A stretch of DNA of 21,503 nt from Lichenicola sp964249735. Lineage in GTDB: Bacteria > Pseudomonadota > Alphaproteobacteria > Acetobacterales > Acetobacteraceae. Every line of letters starts with the position of its first letter. Within the stretch, counting starts at the first letter, position 1. Of the stretch, positions 8,095-15,692 are shown piece by piece. The notes beneath the pieces are model-generated. The model was not told where the DNA came from. It was given only the letters and a program-made list of their open reading frames with translations, and searched no databases. The stretch covers positions 1 through 21,503 of the forward strand of contig CAXUDP010000060.1 in the NCBI GenBank assembly GCA_964249735.1, read 5' to 3'. A program made the position numbers and the translations under genes.

Positions 8095-9917
8095 TGTGCG
8101 GCATCGTCGGCGTCGTCGGCACGCGCGAGGCGGCTCCGCTCCTGTTCGACGCGCTGCGCCGGCTGGAATATCGCGGCTACGATTCCGCAGGCATCGCCAC
8201 CCTCCTGAACGGGCACATCGAGCGCCGCCGCGCCGAGGGCAAGCTCGACCGGCTGGGCGAGGTGCTGGAGCGGCGCGCGCTGCCGGGCGTGACCGGCATC
8301 GGCCACACCCGCTGGGCGACGCACGGCGCGCCGACCGAGGGCAACGCCCATCCGCACGGCACCGCGCGCGTGTCGGTGGTGCATAACGGCATCATCGAGA
8401 ACCATGCCGAGCTGCGCGCCGAGCTGGAGGAACGCGGCCAGGTGTTCTCCACCGAGACCGACACCGAGACGGTGGCGCAGCTGGTCGACCTCAACCTCAA
8501 GGACGGCATGGCGCCGCGCGAGGCGGCGCATGCCTGCCTGAAGCGGCTGAGCGGCGCCTACGCGTTGGCGATGATCTTCGCCGGCCATCCGGAGCTGATG
8601 ATCGGCGCCCGTCATGGCGCGCCGCTCGCGGTCGGCTTCGGCGAGGACGAGATGTTCCTCGGCTCCGACAGCCTGGCGCTGGCGCCGCTGACCCGCCGCA
8701 TCGCCTACCTGCGGGACGGCGACTGGGCGGTGCTGTCGCGCTCCGGCGCCGACATGTTCGACGCCGACGGCGAGCAGGTGCCGTGCGAGATACGGCACAG
8801 CGCGCTGCCGGCAGGCGCCATCGGCAAGGACGGCTACCGCCACTACATGGAGAAGGAGCTGCACGAGCACCCGCTGGTGATCGGCCAGACGCTGCAGCGC
8901 ATGATCGACCCCGGCACCCGCCGGGTGGTGCTGCCTGAGCTGCCCTTCGATCTGGCTCGCGTGCCGCGCATCACCATCACCGCCTGCGGCTCGGCGTTCT
9001 ATGCCGGGATGATCGGGCGCTGGTGGCTGGAGTCCGAGGCACGCATCCCGGTGGATGCCGACGTCGCGTCGGAGCTGCGCTACCGCGAGCCGCCGCTGGC
9101 CGAGGGCGGGCTCGGCCTGCTGATCAGCCAGTCCGGCGAGACCGCGGACACGCTGGCCGCCCTGCGATCCTTGCGCGCCGGCGGCCAGCACGTGCTGTCG
9201 GTGCTCAACGTGGCGGAAAGCACCATGGCGCGGGAAAGCGACCTGGTTCTGGACACCGTGGCAGGTCCCGAGATCTGCGTTGCCAGCACCAAGGCGTTCA
9301 CCGCGCAGCTGTCGGTGCTGGCCTGCCTTGCCATCGCGACCGGCCGCGCCCGCGGAACCCTGACGGAAGCGCGCGAGGAGGAGCTGGTGCAGGCGCTGCT
9401 CGACCTGCCCGGCCGTGCGGCGGAGCTGTTCGCGCTCGGGCCCGCGATCCGGAACGCCGCCGCGATCGTCGCCGAGGCGCGCGACGTGCTGTATCTCGGT
9501 CGCGGCGCGCACTTCCCCGTCGCCCTGGAGGGCGCGCTCAAGCTCAAGGAGATCACCTACATCCACGCCGAGGCCTATGCCGCCGGCGAGATGAAGCACG
9601 GCCCGATCGCGCTGATCGACCGTACCGTGCCGGTGGTGGCGAGCGCCGCCTCCGGCCGTTTGTTCGACAAGACCGCCTCCAACCTGCAGGAAGCCCGCGC
9701 CCGCGGCGGACGGCTGCTGCTGTTCACCGACCCGGCGGGGGCCGCGCGAATGGAACGTGTGGCGGAGCAGCTGATCGTGCTGCCGGAGGCGCACGCCTTC
9801 ACAGCACCCATCCTGCACAGCATCGCGGTGCAGATGCTGGCCTACGAGGTGGCGCTGCTGAAGGGCACCGACGTGGACCAGCCGCGCAACCTGGCCAAGT
9901 CGGTGACGGTGGAATAG
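8094..9917 (+). CDS. glmS: Glutamine--fructose-6-phosphate aminotransferase (isomerising)
   Basis: A 607-residue enzyme converting fructose-6-phosphate and glutamine to glucosamine-6-phosphate, the entry to amino-sugar synthesis. It starts MCGIVG, giving the N-terminal nucleophile Cys after Met removal. The class II glutaminase domain (about 1-220) includes HTRWATHG and HNGIIENHAELR. Two SIS domains follow, with the sugar-phosphate loops ACGSAFYAG, ISQSGETADT and VASTKAFTAQL, the segment LEGALKLKEITYIHAEAY, and the conserved end DQPRNLAKSVTVE. The ATG at 8094 shares its A with the glmU stop; the upstream GGGAGAAGGC is a usable ribosome binding site. No glmS ribozyme precedes it. It forms an operon with glmU and fdhD. 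Confidence 0.97.
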   Translation: MCGIVGVVGTREAAPLLFDALRRLEYRGYDSAGIATLLNGHIERRRAEGKLDRLGEVLERRALPGVTGIGHTRWATHGAPTEGNAHPHGTARVSVVHNGIIENHAELRAELEERGQVFSTETDTETVAQLVDLNLKDGMAPREAAHACLKRLSGAYALAMIFAGHPELMIGARHGAPLAVGFGEDEMFLGSDSLALAPLTRRIAYLRDGDWAVLSRSGADMFDADGEQVPCEIRHSALPAGAIGKDGYRHYMEKELHEHPLVIGQTLQRMIDPGTRRVVLPELPFDLARVPRITITACGSAFYAGMIGRWWLESEARIPVDADVASELRYREPPLAEGGLGLLISQSGETADTLAALRSLRAGGQHVLSVLNVAESTMARESDLVLDTVAGPEICVASTKAFTAQLSVLACLAIATGRARGTLTEAREEELVQALLDLPGRAAELFALGPAIRNAAAIVAEARDVLYLGRGAHFPVALEGALKLKEITYIHAEAYAAGEMKHGPIALIDRTVPVVASAASGRLFDKTASNLQEARARGGRLLLFTDPAGAARMERVAEQLIVLPEAHAFTAPILHSIAVQMLAYEVALLKGTDVDQPRNLAKSVTVE

Positions 9918-9926
9918 GCGCCGGCG

Positions 9927-10766
9927 GTGGACGCGGTCGATCCGGTCCGGCGGATCGAGCGCCTGAGCTGGCGCGACGGCGCGTTCACCCCCGGGACGCG
10001 CGAGGTGCCGGAGGAGATGCCGGTGGCTCTCTCCTACAACCGCACCTCGCACGCCGTGATGATGGCGACGCCGCTCGACCTCCAGGACTTCGCGCGCGGC
10101 TTCAGCCTGTCCGAGGAAATCGTCGGTTCGGTGGACGAGATCGAGGAGATCGAGACGGTGCTGCTGCGCGCCGGACCGGACTCGCCGCCGCGCGGCATCG
10201 AGCTGCGCCTGTGGGTGGGCGAGGCGTCCATGCACATGCTCGACACCCGCCGCCGCCACGTCGCCGGCCCGACCGGCTGCGGCCTGTGCGGGCTGGAAAG
10301 CCTGGACGCGGCGCTGCGGCCGCCGCGCGCGGTGCCGGAGGGCCGGTGCTACACCCCGGAGGCGGTGCAGGCGGCGATGGGGTCGCTGCGCCCGGCGCAG
10401 GTGCTGAACCGGCGCACCCACGCCGTGCACGCGGCCGGCTTCTGGACCGAGCAGGAGGGGCTGGTGTTCCTTCGCGAGGATGTCGGCCGGCACAACGCGC
10501 TCGACAAGCTGCACGGCGCGCTGGCCGCGTCCCGCCGCGCGGCGGCGGACGGGATCGTGGTGATGACCAGCCGGATCTCGGTCGAGCTGGTGCAGAAGGC
10601 CTCGATCATGCGGGCGCCGGTGCTGGCGGCAGTCTCGGCGCCGACCGCGCTGGCGCTGCGGGTAGCGGAGCAGGCGGGGATGACGCTGGTGGCGGTGGCA
10701 CGGGCAGATGGATTCGAGGTGTGCGCGGGGGCGCAAAGGGTTGGGAGGTCTCCTGGCCCTGAATAA
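9927..10766 (+). CDS. fdhD: Formate dehydrogenase accessory sulfurtransferase FdhD
   Basis: A 279-residue cytoplasmic sulfurtransferase that, in studied bacteria, passes sulfur from a cysteine desulfurase to the Mo-bis-MGD cofactor of formate dehydrogenase. The mobile catalytic loop is GPTGCGLCGLES with Cys118 and Cys121. Other family strings are LDLQDFARGFSLSEEIV, LNRRTHAVHAAGF, EDVGRHNALDKLHG and VVMTSRISVELVQKA. The GTG at 9927 is only 9 bases after the glmS stop, so it is almost certainly co-transcribed with glmU-glmS. No formate dehydrogenase subunit is in the window; the partner enzyme must be elsewhere. The C-terminal tail GAQRVGRSPGPE runs into a hairpin directly after the stop. Confidence 0.95.
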   Translation: MDAVDPVRRIERLSWRDGAFTPGTREVPEEMPVALSYNRTSHAVMMATPLDLQDFARGFSLSEEIVGSVDEIEEIETVLLRAGPDSPPRGIELRLWVGEASMHMLDTRRRHVAGPTGCGLCGLESLDAALRPPRAVPEGRCYTPEAVQAAMGSLRPAQVLNRRTHAVHAAGFWTEQEGLVFLREDVGRHNALDKLHGALAASRRAAADGIVVMTSRISVELVQKASIMRAPVLAAVSAPTALALRVAEQAGMTLVAVARADGFEVCAGAQRVGRSPGPE

Positions 10767-10789
10767 GGCTTCTCCTTGCGGAAGGAGCC
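10767..10789 (+). terminator. Hairpin directly after fdhD
   Basis: GGCTTCTCC / GGAAGGAGCC forms a stem of about nine pairs (one G-U pair and one bulged A) around the loop TTGC, starting at the base after the fdhD stop. There is no T-run after it, so it may be a weak or factor-assisted terminator or an RNA-stabilising end. Confidence 0.4.
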
Positions 10790-11454
10790 TACAAGCGCGC
10801 AGCAGCCCGCAGGCGCGCCAGACGAGCGGCCGGCGCCGGCTGCGCCCGTCTCACATTGCTCCCTGACCAAAGCTGCCTTCCGAGGACGCCGACAGCGCGA
10901 GCCCCCGCTGCGTGAGGTGTTCGAGGGGGCATGCGAGTTGGTGCGCTACGGCGTGTCGTCGCGATGAATGCCCGACGACCTCCCGTTCCGGCACGTGCGG
11001 TCGAACGAACAGGCCCGGCCTTGGCTCGTACAAGCTGCTGCCGGATGCCGGTCCAAGACCTGCGCGCCGCACTGTACTTGGCGAGGCCGCAAGGCGGAGC
11101 CGTCGGCGGTCATGCAGCCTGGAACGGGCGCACGCACATCAGGGCACCACGCTGCACCTGGCCGTGTACACGCTCGGGCAACTGCCGGCGTTCGGCGCCA
11201 TGCCCGTCGACGTCGACGGCCGCGCCGCCGCTTCCATCCCGCCGAGACAACCCAGAGGAGAAGCGGGTCGAGCGCTCCTTCGGCTGGACGCCCGACTTCC
11301 GCCGCCGCGCTCCGACAACCCGCGCCGGCCTGGAACACACGCGAGCTCACGTCCCGTCCCGGCTCTCCTGACCGAGCACACGGCAGAACTCGGCACCAGC
11401 ACGTAGCCACCTTCCCGCGCAGGGCCGCGCCCGGGTGCGGCCCGCCGCCGCCGG
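10790..11454. other. Gene-poor gap with a mobile-element remnant
   Basis: No intact gene is visible between the fdhD hairpin and the GntR regulator stop. From 10790 to about 11030 I see nothing recognisable. From about 11040 to 11371 lies the decayed IS5-type remnant listed separately. Open frames here are shadows or broken pieces. Confidence 0.6.
11040..11371 (+). pseudogene. Highly decayed IS5-type transposase remnant
   Basis: Pieces of an IS5-family DDE transposase can be read in two plus-strand frames. First ARPQGGAVGGHAAWNGRTH (about 11080-11136) resembles the family's S-G-x-R-x-G-Y-D...K-x-H segment. Then, in another frame, LHLAVYTLGQLPAFGAMPVD (about 11152-11211) resembles the usual H-L-A-V-D-T-L-G-x-L-L-A...P-A-D-V segment, with Tyr where the catalytic-region Asp is expected. 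Back in the first frame, EEKRVERSFGWTPDFRRRAP (from 11255) matches the C-terminal V-V-E-R-S-F-A-W-L-x-R-F-R-R-L-A motif. The segment between the last two pieces is much shorter than in a full transposase, so there is an internal deletion. Frameshifts, the deletion and substituted key residues make it non-functional. The assignment rests on eye-matched motifs. Confidence 0.55.
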
Positions 11455-12120
11455 CTAGCCTCCGCTCGTCACCCGCACCAGCCGGTCCGCCGCATCCGCC
11501 ATGTGGCGGGCGATCACGTTCCGTGCGGCCGCGCCGTCGCCGGCGGCGATCGCCGTCACGATCGGCCGGTGCCGGGCCGCCGCCATGTTGTGCAGCGCGC
11601 GCCCCGGGCCGGCATGCATGATCGTGACCCGGATCGGCCCTTCGAGCGAACGCCACAGCCGCAGCAGGGTCCCGTTGCCGGCGAGCTCGCAAAGCCGGAC
11701 GTGGAAGGCGAGGTCCGCTTCCACCTGCGCCGGCAGGTCGCCTTCCGCCCGGTCGAGCCGCTCCACCGCCTCGTCCAGCGCCGCCACCGCCGGCGCACGG
11801 TCGTCGCGGCTCGCCAGCGCCTCCGCCGCCAGCGACTCCAGCGCGGCACGGACTGCATAGAGCTCGCAGATCTCCCCGTCGCCGAGCTGCCGCACCCTGA
11901 GCATGCTCCGCCGCCCCGCCACCACCAGCCCGTCCTGCTGCAGGTGCCGGAGCGCCTCGCGGATCGTCGCCCGGCTCACGCCGAGCCGACCCGCCAGCGC
12001 CACCTCGCTCAGGTGGTCGCCCGGGGCGAGCTCGCCTGCGGTGATCGCCGAGCGCAGCGCGGCGAGGCAGCGTTCGCGCAGCGTGCTGCGCTCGACGGAG
12101 CCGAGGGAGGTGGCGGGCAT
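11455..12120 (-). CDS. GntR-family transcriptional regulator, FadR/FCD subfamily
   Basis: A 221-residue DNA-binding regulator. Residues about 10-75 are a winged helix-turn-helix (LSEVALAGRLGVSRATIREALRHL, described here as positions 37-60; LxQDGLV follows). Residues about 85-215 form the all-helical FCD ligand domain. Probable metal/ligand residues are Asp136 and His140 (DLAFH), His184 (ARHRPI) and His206 (ARHMAD), the pattern of FCD proteins that bind small carboxylates. It is divergent from the SDR gene, with 104 bases between, and most likely represses the SDR-permease-isomerase operon and itself through the TTGTCGACAA site at 12188. Ligand unknown; a hydroxy acid or sugar acid is plausible from context. 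Confidence 0.9.
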   Translation of the reverse strand: MPATSLGSVERSTLRERCLAALRSAITAGELAPGDHLSEVALAGRLGVSRATIREALRHLQQDGLVVAGRRSMLRVRQLGDGEICELYAVRAALESLAAEALASRDDRAPAVAALDEAVERLDRAEGDLPAQVEADLAFHVRLCELAGNGTLLRLWRSLEGPIRVTIMHAGPGRALHNMAAARHRPIVTAIAAGDGAAARNVIARHMADAADRLVRVTSGG

Positions 12121-12152
12121 CGCGGATCGGCCTCCGGAAGGTGCGCCGCGAC

Positions 12153-12182
12153 TTTACAGCCGACCACGCCCGGAGCTAAACG
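12153..12182 (+). promoter_or_regulatory. Candidate promoter of the SDR-permease operon
   Basis: TTTACA (12153-12158, five of six matches to the -35 consensus) is followed after 18 bases by TAAACG (12177-12182, a partial -10). The GntR-type palindrome begins six bases later, covering the expected transcription start, the usual arrangement for repression. Confidence 0.4.
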
Positions 12183-12187
12183 GGTTG

Positions 12188-12197
12188 TTGTCGACAA
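12188..12197. promoter_or_regulatory. GntR/FadR-type operator palindrome
   Basis: TTGTCGACAA is a perfect 10-bp palindrome of the TTGT-N2-ACAA type bound by many FadR-subfamily GntR dimers. It lies in the divergent gap between the GntR gene and the SDR gene, immediately downstream of the candidate -10. Confidence 0.6.
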
Positions 12198-12224
12198 TCA
12201 GACAGAGGCAGGAGGAACAGGGTC

Positions 12225-12986
12225 ATGCAGCCCGGCATCCGCACCGCGATCGTCACCGGCGCCGCCTCGCTCCGCGGCATCGGCCGCCGCACGGCCGACA
12301 CGCTTGCCGCCGAGGGCTGGGCCGTCGCGATCCTCGACCTTGATGGCGACGCGGCGGCGCAGGCCGCCGCGGACATCGCCGAACGTCGCGGCGTCCGGGC
12401 GCTCGGCCTGCGCTGCGACGTCACTGCGGAGGCCGAGCTCGAGGACGCCTTCGCCGCCGTCGAGGCGGACCTGCCGCCGGTCGGCGCGCTGGTGAACAAC
12501 GCCGGCGTCACCTCGCCGACCCGCTTCAACGAGGTCACGGTGGCGGAATGGGACCGGGTGATGCGAATCAACGTGCAGGGCTCGTTCCTGGCGACGCGCC
12601 GGGCGATGCCGGGCATGGTCGCCCGCGGCTTCGGCCGCGTCGTGATGCTGTCCTCCGTGTCCGCCGAGCGCGGCGGCGGCGTGTTCGGCGGCGTCGCCTA
12701 TTCCGCCGCCAAGGCGGCGCTGCTCGGCTTCGCCCGGGCGCTGGCGCGCGAGGTGGGCCCGCACGGCGTCACCGTGAACGCGGTGGCTCCCGGGCTGATC
12801 GACACCGACATCACCGCCGGCAAGCTCGATCCCGAGCGCAAGGCGAGGCTGGTCGCCGAGGTGCCGATGAGCCGCTCCGGCACCACGGAGGACGTCGCGG
12901 ACGTGATCGCCTTCCTGTGCCGGCCGTCCACCTCCTACGTCACCGGCGCCACCTGGGACATCAACGGCGGCTCGCACATCCACTGA
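12225..12986 (+). CDS. SDR-family NAD-dependent oxidoreductase
   Basis: A 253-residue classical short-chain dehydrogenase/reductase. The Rossmann glycine motif is TGAASLRGIG (11-20). Asp38 at the end of the second strand (VAILDLD) favours NAD(H) over NADP(H). CDVT (64-67), NNAG (91-94), the catalytic Ser in LSSVS (142-146), Tyr159 and Lys163 (YSAAK) are all present, and the C-terminus has the family's TSYVTGATWDINGG. AGGAGGAAC precedes the ATG at 12225. It is first in an operon with an LctP-type permease and a TIM-barrel isomerase under the divergent GntR regulator, so it probably oxidises an imported hydroxy acid or sugar acid. Similarity to 3-oxoacyl-ACP reductases (FabG) is general to the fold; the context argues against a fatty-acid role. 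Confidence 0.9.
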   Translation: MQPGIRTAIVTGAASLRGIGRRTADTLAAEGWAVAILDLDGDAAAQAAADIAERRGVRALGLRCDVTAEAELEDAFAAVEADLPPVGALVNNAGVTSPTRFNEVTVAEWDRVMRINVQGSFLATRRAMPGMVARGFGRVVMLSSVSAERGGGVFGGVAYSAAKAALLGFARALAREVGPHGVTVNAVAPGLIDTDITAGKLDPERKARLVAEVPMSRSGTTEDVADVIAFLCRPSTSYVTGATWDINGGSHIH

Positions 12987-13024
12987 ACCCCCCTTCCGAT
13001 CCCTGGCACGGCGGAGCATTCCCG

Positions 13025-14608
13025 ATGGTCCGGCAGGTCGCGGCACCCGTTCTCGGCTCGCTCGCCTGGTCGTCCGCGGTGGCGCTCGTCCCGATCCTGG
13101 TGCTGTTCGCCCTGCTCGGCCTCGCCGGCTGGCGCGCCGAGCGGGCCGCCGGGGCCGCCCTCGCCGCCGCCCTCCTGGTCGCCGTCCTGGTCTACGGCGT
13201 CGGCCCGCTCCCGGCACTCGACATGGCAGCGCTGGGCGCCGCGTTCGGCCTGGTTTCGGTCGCCTGGGTGATCCTGAACGCGATCTGGATCTACGATCTC
13301 ACCGTCAGGAGCGGCCATTTCGACGCGCTGCGTCAGGCCTTCGCCCGCGTCGGCGGGCCGCGTCCGGTGCAGGTGCTGCTGATCGCCTACGGCTTCGGCG
13401 GCCTGCTCGAAGGCCTGATCGGCGCCGGCGCACCGGTCGCGATCTGCGGCGCCATGCTGGTCGCGGCCGGGGTGGCGCCGCTGGAAGCGGCGGTCTGCGC
13501 CCTGGTCGCGGACTCCGTTCCGGTGGCGTTCGGAACCCTGGCGCTGCCGATCGTCGCCCTGTCCTCGGCGACCGGCCTGCCCTTCGACACGCTCGGCGCC
13601 ATGGTGGGCCGGCAGACGCCGCTGCTCGCCGCCCTGGTGCCCTTCATCCTCCTGTTCCTGGTCGACGGCGCACGCGGGCTGCGCCTGCACGGGCGGGTGG
13701 CGCTGTTCGCCGGGCTGTCGTTCGGCGCGGCGCAGTTCGCGGTGTCGAACTACCTGTCGGTCAAGCTCGCCGACGTGGTGGCGGCACTCGTGGCCTCGAC
13801 CGTGATCGTGATCTGCGCACGCGGCACCGGGGAGGCGACCGATGGCCGGCACGGTCGCGAGACGCTGCTGGCCCTGTCGCCCTACGGCCTCATCATCCTG
13901 GTCTTCGTCCTCGCCCAGCTTCCCCTGATCGCGCGCCTGCTGCGATCCACCCGGATCGCCTTTCCCTGGCCCGGCCTCGCCGTCTTCCTTCCCGACAACA
14001 CCCGCGTGCCCACCGCCTTCCGCCTCGACCTGCTCGGCACCACCGGGACGCTGCTGCTTCTCGCCGGTCTCCTCGCCGCCGCCGTGCTGCGGATCCGGCC
14101 CGTGGACGCGTGGCGCTCGTATCGCGACACCGCCCGCGGGATCGGCAGCGCCGTGCTGACCGTGATGGCGATCTTCGCGCTCGCCTTCGTCGCCAACCTG
14201 TCCGGCCAGACCCGGACCATGGGACTGCTGCTGGCCGGCCTTGGCCCGATCGGCTTCGCGCTCGCCTCGCCGCTGATCGGCTGGATCGGCTCCGCACTCA
14301 CCGGCTCGGATTCCTCCTCCAACGTCCTGTTCGGCGGCCTCCAGGTGGTCGCCGCCAAGGGCGTCGGCATCCCGCCGATGCTCGCTGCCGCCGCAAACTC
14401 CTCGGGCGGGGTGGTCGCCAAGGCGATCAGCGTGCAGAGCCTCGCCGTCGCCTCCGCCACCGTGTCGCTGGTCGGCCGGGAAGCCGCCATCCTGCGCCGG
14501 GTGATCGGCTGGAGCGTGCTGCTGCTGGCGCTGATGTGCCTGCTCAACCTCCTGCAGTCGCTGCCGCCGGTCGCGGCGCTGGTGGTGCCGCGCCTGGCCG
14601 GATCCTGA
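13025..14608 (+). CDS. LctP-family (L-lactate permease-like) transporter
   Basis: A 527-residue inner-membrane carrier with about a dozen or more hydrophobic helices. Family strings are GFGGLLEGLIGAGAPVAI (123-140), then near 427-465 GSDSSSNVLFGGLQVVAAK and AAANSSGGVVAKAISVQSLA, both diagnostic of the lactate permease family that imports lactate or glycolate with protons. Some family positions differ (for example LIGAGAP where VAGFGTP is common), which may signal another substrate. The ATG at 13025 has GGCGGAG eight bases upstream; the frame is open further upstream, but that is the shadow of the SDR gene. It lies 38 bases after the SDR gene and 13 before the isomerase gene, as the middle gene of the operon. 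I withhold the name lldP because the substrate is unproven. Confidence 0.9.
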   Translation: MVRQVAAPVLGSLAWSSAVALVPILVLFALLGLAGWRAERAAGAALAAALLVAVLVYGVGPLPALDMAALGAAFGLVSVAWVILNAIWIYDLTVRSGHFDALRQAFARVGGPRPVQVLLIAYGFGGLLEGLIGAGAPVAICGAMLVAAGVAPLEAAVCALVADSVPVAFGTLALPIVALSSATGLPFDTLGAMVGRQTPLLAALVPFILLFLVDGARGLRLHGRVALFAGLSFGAAQFAVSNYLSVKLADVVAALVASTVIVICARGTGEATDGRHGRETLLALSPYGLIILVFVLAQLPLIARLLRSTRIAFPWPGLAVFLPDNTRVPTAFRLDLLGTTGTLLLLAGLLAAAVLRIRPVDAWRSYRDTARGIGSAVLTVMAIFALAFVANLSGQTRTMGLLLAGLGPIGFALASPLIGWIGSALTGSDSSSNVLFGGLQVVAAKGVGIPPMLAAAANSSGGVVAKAISVQSLAVASATVSLVGREAAILRRVIGWSVLLLALMCLLNLLQSLPPVAALVVPRLAGS

Positions 14609-14621
14609 GGAGACCAGCGAC

Positions 14622-15497
14622 ATGAACCGGATCGTGTCGGTATCCGCCGCTCCATACGACGGCTGGGACCCGCCCGCCCTGCTCGACAGCCTGGCTCGCT
14701 GCGGCGCCACCCATGTCGAGCCCGCCTTCATCGTCGGCTACACCGAGCCCTTCGACGAGGACGCGTTCTCGGATGCGAACACCCGCCGCTACGCCGGCTG
14801 GCTGCGCGAGTCCGGCCTGCGCTGCCACGCCATGTCCTCGCACATCGACCTCGGCGGCCCGGACGCCGTCGCCGTGTTCCGCGGCCGGATGGACTTCGCG
14901 CGCCGGCTCGGCGCGTTCGTGATCAACACCAACGCCGCCGTCCGCGCCAACGAGACGGCGTTCCTCCGCAACGTCGAGCCGATCCTCCGCCACGCGGAGC
15001 AGCTCGGCCTGGTGATCGGACTCGAGAACCCCGGTGACGGCCGTCCGAACCTGATCGACGTCGCGGCGGACGGCATCGCGCTGCTGCGGCGGATCGGCTC
15101 GCCCCGCCTGCGCCTAAACTACGACGCCGCCAACACCGCCAGCCATCGCCCGGGGGTCGACGCGATCGCGGACGCCGTGGCCGCGCTGCCGTTCTGCGCC
15201 CACCTGCACCTGAAGGCGGTGCGCCGGACCGCGAACGGCTGGTTCAATGTGCCGCTCGGCGAGGGCGACGACGACGGCGACCCGCTCCTCGCGGCGCTCG
15301 CCGCCTGGCCCGACCTGCCGCTCGGCATCGAGCTGCCGCTGCGCATGCACCGGGGCCCGGACGCGCAGCCGTGGCGCCGGGTGGCGCGGCTGGAGGTGCC
15401 GGCCATCGAGGATGCGGTGCGCCGCTCGCTGGTCCTCCTCCGCTCGTGCCTCGCGCCGCCGACGGACGGTGCGAGGCAGCAACACGCGGCCCCGTAA
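14622..15497 (+). CDS. Sugar-phosphate isomerase/epimerase-like TIM-barrel protein
   Basis: A 291-residue cytoplasmic protein of the xylose isomerase-like TIM-barrel (AP endonuclease 2) superfamily. Probable metal ligands at the barrel strand ends are Glu135 (GLENPGD), Asp168 (LNYDAANT), His195 or His197 (HLHLKAV) and Glu237 (GIELPLR), the spacing seen in hydroxypyruvate isomerase and ketose 3-epimerase relatives. GAGGAGACC precedes the ATG at 14622, and the gap to the permease gene is 13 bases. Context makes it a catabolic isomerase or epimerase acting on the product of the SDR enzyme, or on the imported acid. Exact reaction unknown; an inosose dehydratase- or isoapionate-type activity is possible but unsupported. 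Confidence 0.85.
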   Translation: MNRIVSVSAAPYDGWDPPALLDSLARCGATHVEPAFIVGYTEPFDEDAFSDANTRRYAGWLRESGLRCHAMSSHIDLGGPDAVAVFRGRMDFARRLGAFVINTNAAVRANETAFLRNVEPILRHAEQLGLVIGLENPGDGRPNLIDVAADGIALLRRIGSPRLRLNYDAANTASHRPGVDAIADAVAALPFCAHLHLKAVRRTANGWFNVPLGEGDDDGDPLLAALAAWPDLPLGIELPLRMHRGPDAQPWRRVARLEVPAIEDAVRRSLVLLRSCLAPPTDGARQQHAAP

Positions 15498-15517
15498 TCT
15501 GGAGGATGACACGGACC

Positions 15518-15554
15518 TGCGACCGGTTGTTCCGTAGGTGCCGACCCGGTCGCA
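15518..15554 (+). terminator. Inverted repeat after the catabolic operon
   Basis: TGCGACCGG (15518-15526) and CCGGTCGCA (15546-15554) are perfect 9-bp arms separated by 19 bases, starting 20 bases after the isomerase stop. No T-run follows. It could be a terminator, an RNA-stabilising hairpin, or a protein-binding site for the next gene. Confidence 0.35.
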
Positions 15555-15692
15555 CCTTCCGTCCCCACGCCAGCCCGCTCCGGGGCATCGGCCACCACCA
15601 GGCGCCGTCCGGCGGCGTCCGTCGTTCGAGCGTCCGCCTCGGATCCGGCTGAAGGCTTCAAGCCGCGTCCCGGCAGGTGGTAGCCTTGCCGG

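Noticed and set aside
7950..8100. glmS ribozyme or riboswitch upstream of glmS
   Set aside because: glmS starts within the last codon of glmU and there is no leader; the ribozyme is typical of Gram-positive bacteria.
7863..10736. Very long open frame (957 codons) antisense to glmS and fdhD
   Set aside because: It mirrors GC-rich codon use of two well-supported genes, is rich in His/Arg/Gln/Gly repeats and resembles no family. It is a shadow.
12548..13024. Longer 686-residue form of the permease starting inside the SDR gene
   Set aside because: The upstream part is the shadow of the SDR frame; the ATG at 13025 has a ribosome site and the first hydrophobic helix follows it.
12935..14731. 598-codon open frame antisense to the LctP transporter
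   Set aside because: Translation is Gly/Gln/Arg/Asp-rich with no hydrophobic core or motif; the permease frame explains the sequence.
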